In this document: positions 15,065 through 15,971 of the stretch, in pieces
Numbering within the stretch: the first letter of the stretch is position 1
Layout of the letters: each line of letters begins with the position of its first letter
Assembly: GCA_040507895.1 (NCBI GenBank)
Contig: JBEVNX010000202.1
Coordinates: 1 to 15,971 of the forward strand
Direction of reading: 5' to 3'
From: JBEVNX01 sp040507895
Lineage (GTDB): Bacteria; Desulfobacterota; Binatia; JACPRU01
DNA: 15,971 bases
Notes under the pieces: model-generated
The model's input: the letters and a program-made list of their open reading frames with translations, nothing else
What the model was told of the DNA's origin: nothing
Database searches by the model: none
Made by a program: the position numbers and the translations under genes

Positions 15065-15971
15065 GATTCACTGGCAACCGATACGCTTCGCGCGAGGGCT
15101 TGAGCGGCCGTAGCAACCAGTACGGCCTGCGCGTGCCGTCGGGGGAAACCTGCGCCGCAGGGCGAGCGATCTCGAGCCAGCGCCGGTAGACCTCGTGCGC
15201 CTTGTCGACGTCGACGGAGACGTCGCCGTAAGAATCGCCAGTTTCGGCGCGCTTCACGCGCACGGCCTGGTGCCAGCAGTGCATTCCGGAGATCGGATCG
15301 GGGTGAACGGGGAACGCCAGGTTCTGGTGAACACCGGCATCGGTCCACCAGATTCGCCGGGTGTCCGGGTCGGAGCTGTCGTGCGGCGCCACGCCCGCCT
15401 TGCGACGCAGCAGGAAGCGGCCGCCGTCGCGTGCAAGCTCGACCGTCGCCATCATCTGCTTTTGGCCTTCTCCTTCGAGTTTCCAGCGTCCCATGTGATG
15501 GCTACAGGCGACGACGGACGGCCGGATACCCTCGGTGACCCAGGCTTTCACGACGAAGTAGCCGATCTCGGTCTCGACGCGGACGAGATCGCCCGTGCGC
15601 AGCGCCAGTTGATCGGCGTCACGGGGATGAATCCACAAGGGGTTCGTGTGCGCGATCTCGTCGAGCCATTTGGCATTGGCGCTGCGCGTGTGGATCTGCA
15701 CCGGAATGCGGAAGGTCGGGATCAGCACCATCTGTCCGTCTTGGAGCCGCTCCGGATGGATGTGGCTCCGGATGTAGGTCGGCAGCGCGTACTCGGGCCA
15801 GCCCCAACGGTCGAGCGTCGACGAATAGAACTCGAGACGCCCGCTCGGCGTCGGAAACCCGCGTTGCACCTGCCCGTCGATCTCGACGCCGACGAGCCGC
15901 CTGCCGTCGACATCAGGATCCGGGGTCGGGAACGGCACGACATTCGGGCCCACGGGCTTCGCCGCTCGCGT
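15051..15971 (-). CDS. Molybdopterin oxidoreductase, large subunit C-terminal part (partial)
   Basis: This is the 3' end of a gene continuing past the right edge; the frame is open to base 15971. The roughly 306 visible residues contain the molydopterin dinucleotide-binding domain of the DMSO-reductase superfamily: IPTFRIPVQIHTRSANAKWLDEIAHTNPLWIHPRDA, then LALRTGDLVRVETEIGYFVVKAWVTEGIRPSVV, the barrel-like cap that contacts the cofactor. The RSANAKWLDEI.H.NPLWI pattern is like thiosulfate/polysulfide/tetrathionate-reductase relatives (PhsA/PsrA/TtrA group). The C-terminal 100 residues (from about QKQMMATVEL) form an extension ending in RRPYWLLRPLKPSREAY. The catalytic residue and iron-sulfur cysteines lie off the window, so the substrate cannot be assigned. 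It precedes the SulP gene with an overlap or tiny gap. Confidence 0.88.
   Translation of the reverse strand, partial: TRAAKPVGPNVVPFPTPDPDVDGRRLVGVEIDGQVQRGFPTPSGRLEFYSSTLDRWGWPEYALPTYIRSHIHPERLQDGQMVLIPTFRIPVQIHTRSANAKWLDEIAHTNPLWIHPRDADQLALRTGDLVRVETEIGYFVVKAWVTEGIRPSVVACSHHMGRWKLEGEGQKQMMATVELARDGGRFLLRRKAGVAPHDSSDPDTRRIWWTDAGVHQNLAFPVHPDPISGMHCWHQAVRVKRAETGDSYGDVSVDVDKAHEVYRRWLEIARPAAQVSPDGTRRPYWLLRPLKPSREAYRLPVNRASP

Noticed and set aside
1..15971. CRISPR arrays, tRNA or rRNA genes, insertion sequences
   Set aside because: No spaced direct repeats, tRNA-like cloverleaf arms, rRNA signatures or transposase motifs were seen by eye.

Overview
The window is GC-rich, densely coded DNA from a Gram-negative-type bacterium. 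The citrate synthase resembles the long, hexameric Gram-negative form. The presence of Ku/LigD end joining, a ClC exchanger, a zinc-ribbon/cyclase/AAA/TPR signalling protein and a molybdopterin oxidoreductase suggests a soil or sediment lineage such as Myxococcota, Binatota, Rokubacteria or a similar group. That placement is inference from gene style; there is no rRNA or other marker here.

Layout. (1) 1-178, + strand: the 3' end of a DsbA-like thioredoxin-fold gene, convergent with gltA (212-1540, -). (2) 1541-2094: no intact gene; it holds a decayed reading frame that looks like the C-terminal end of a beta-barrel-type protein, interrupted by an amber codon. (3) 2095-5484, - strand: a likely operon read ku -> MerR-type HTH/TPR gene -> ClC chloride/proton exchanger. 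The ku stop and the next start overlap as ATGA. (4) 5512-7599, + strand: ligD, whose start is only 27 bp from the ku start, so the two end-joining genes form a divergent pair. (5) 7600-9447: a GNAT acetyltransferase followed by a truncated, frameshifted enoyl-CoA hydratase relic (both -), a divergent GNAT-like hypothetical gene (+), and a possible relic of a lipoprotein with a glycoside-hydrolase-like start. (6) 9448-15971, - strand: a tightly spaced run read molybdopterin oxidoreductase (3' end only) -> SulP anion transporter with STAS domain -> class III cyclase/AAA ATPase/TPR regulator -> thioredoxin-fold peroxiredoxin-like protein.

How the parts work together. Ku binds broken DNA ends and LigD fills and seals them, giving a two-protein bacterial non-homologous end-joining module. 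The most interesting local feature is the HTH/TPR protein translationally coupled to ku, which may be an unrecognised regulator or partner of end joining. In the second half, gene spacing suggests that a molybdenum redox enzyme, an inorganic anion (possibly sulfate) transporter, a nucleotide-cyclase/ATPase signalling protein and a thiol peroxidase-like protein are co-expressed, which would fit a sulfur or redox metabolism unit. The spaces between the intact genes carry up to three gene relics, which suggests recent gene loss in this neighbourhood.
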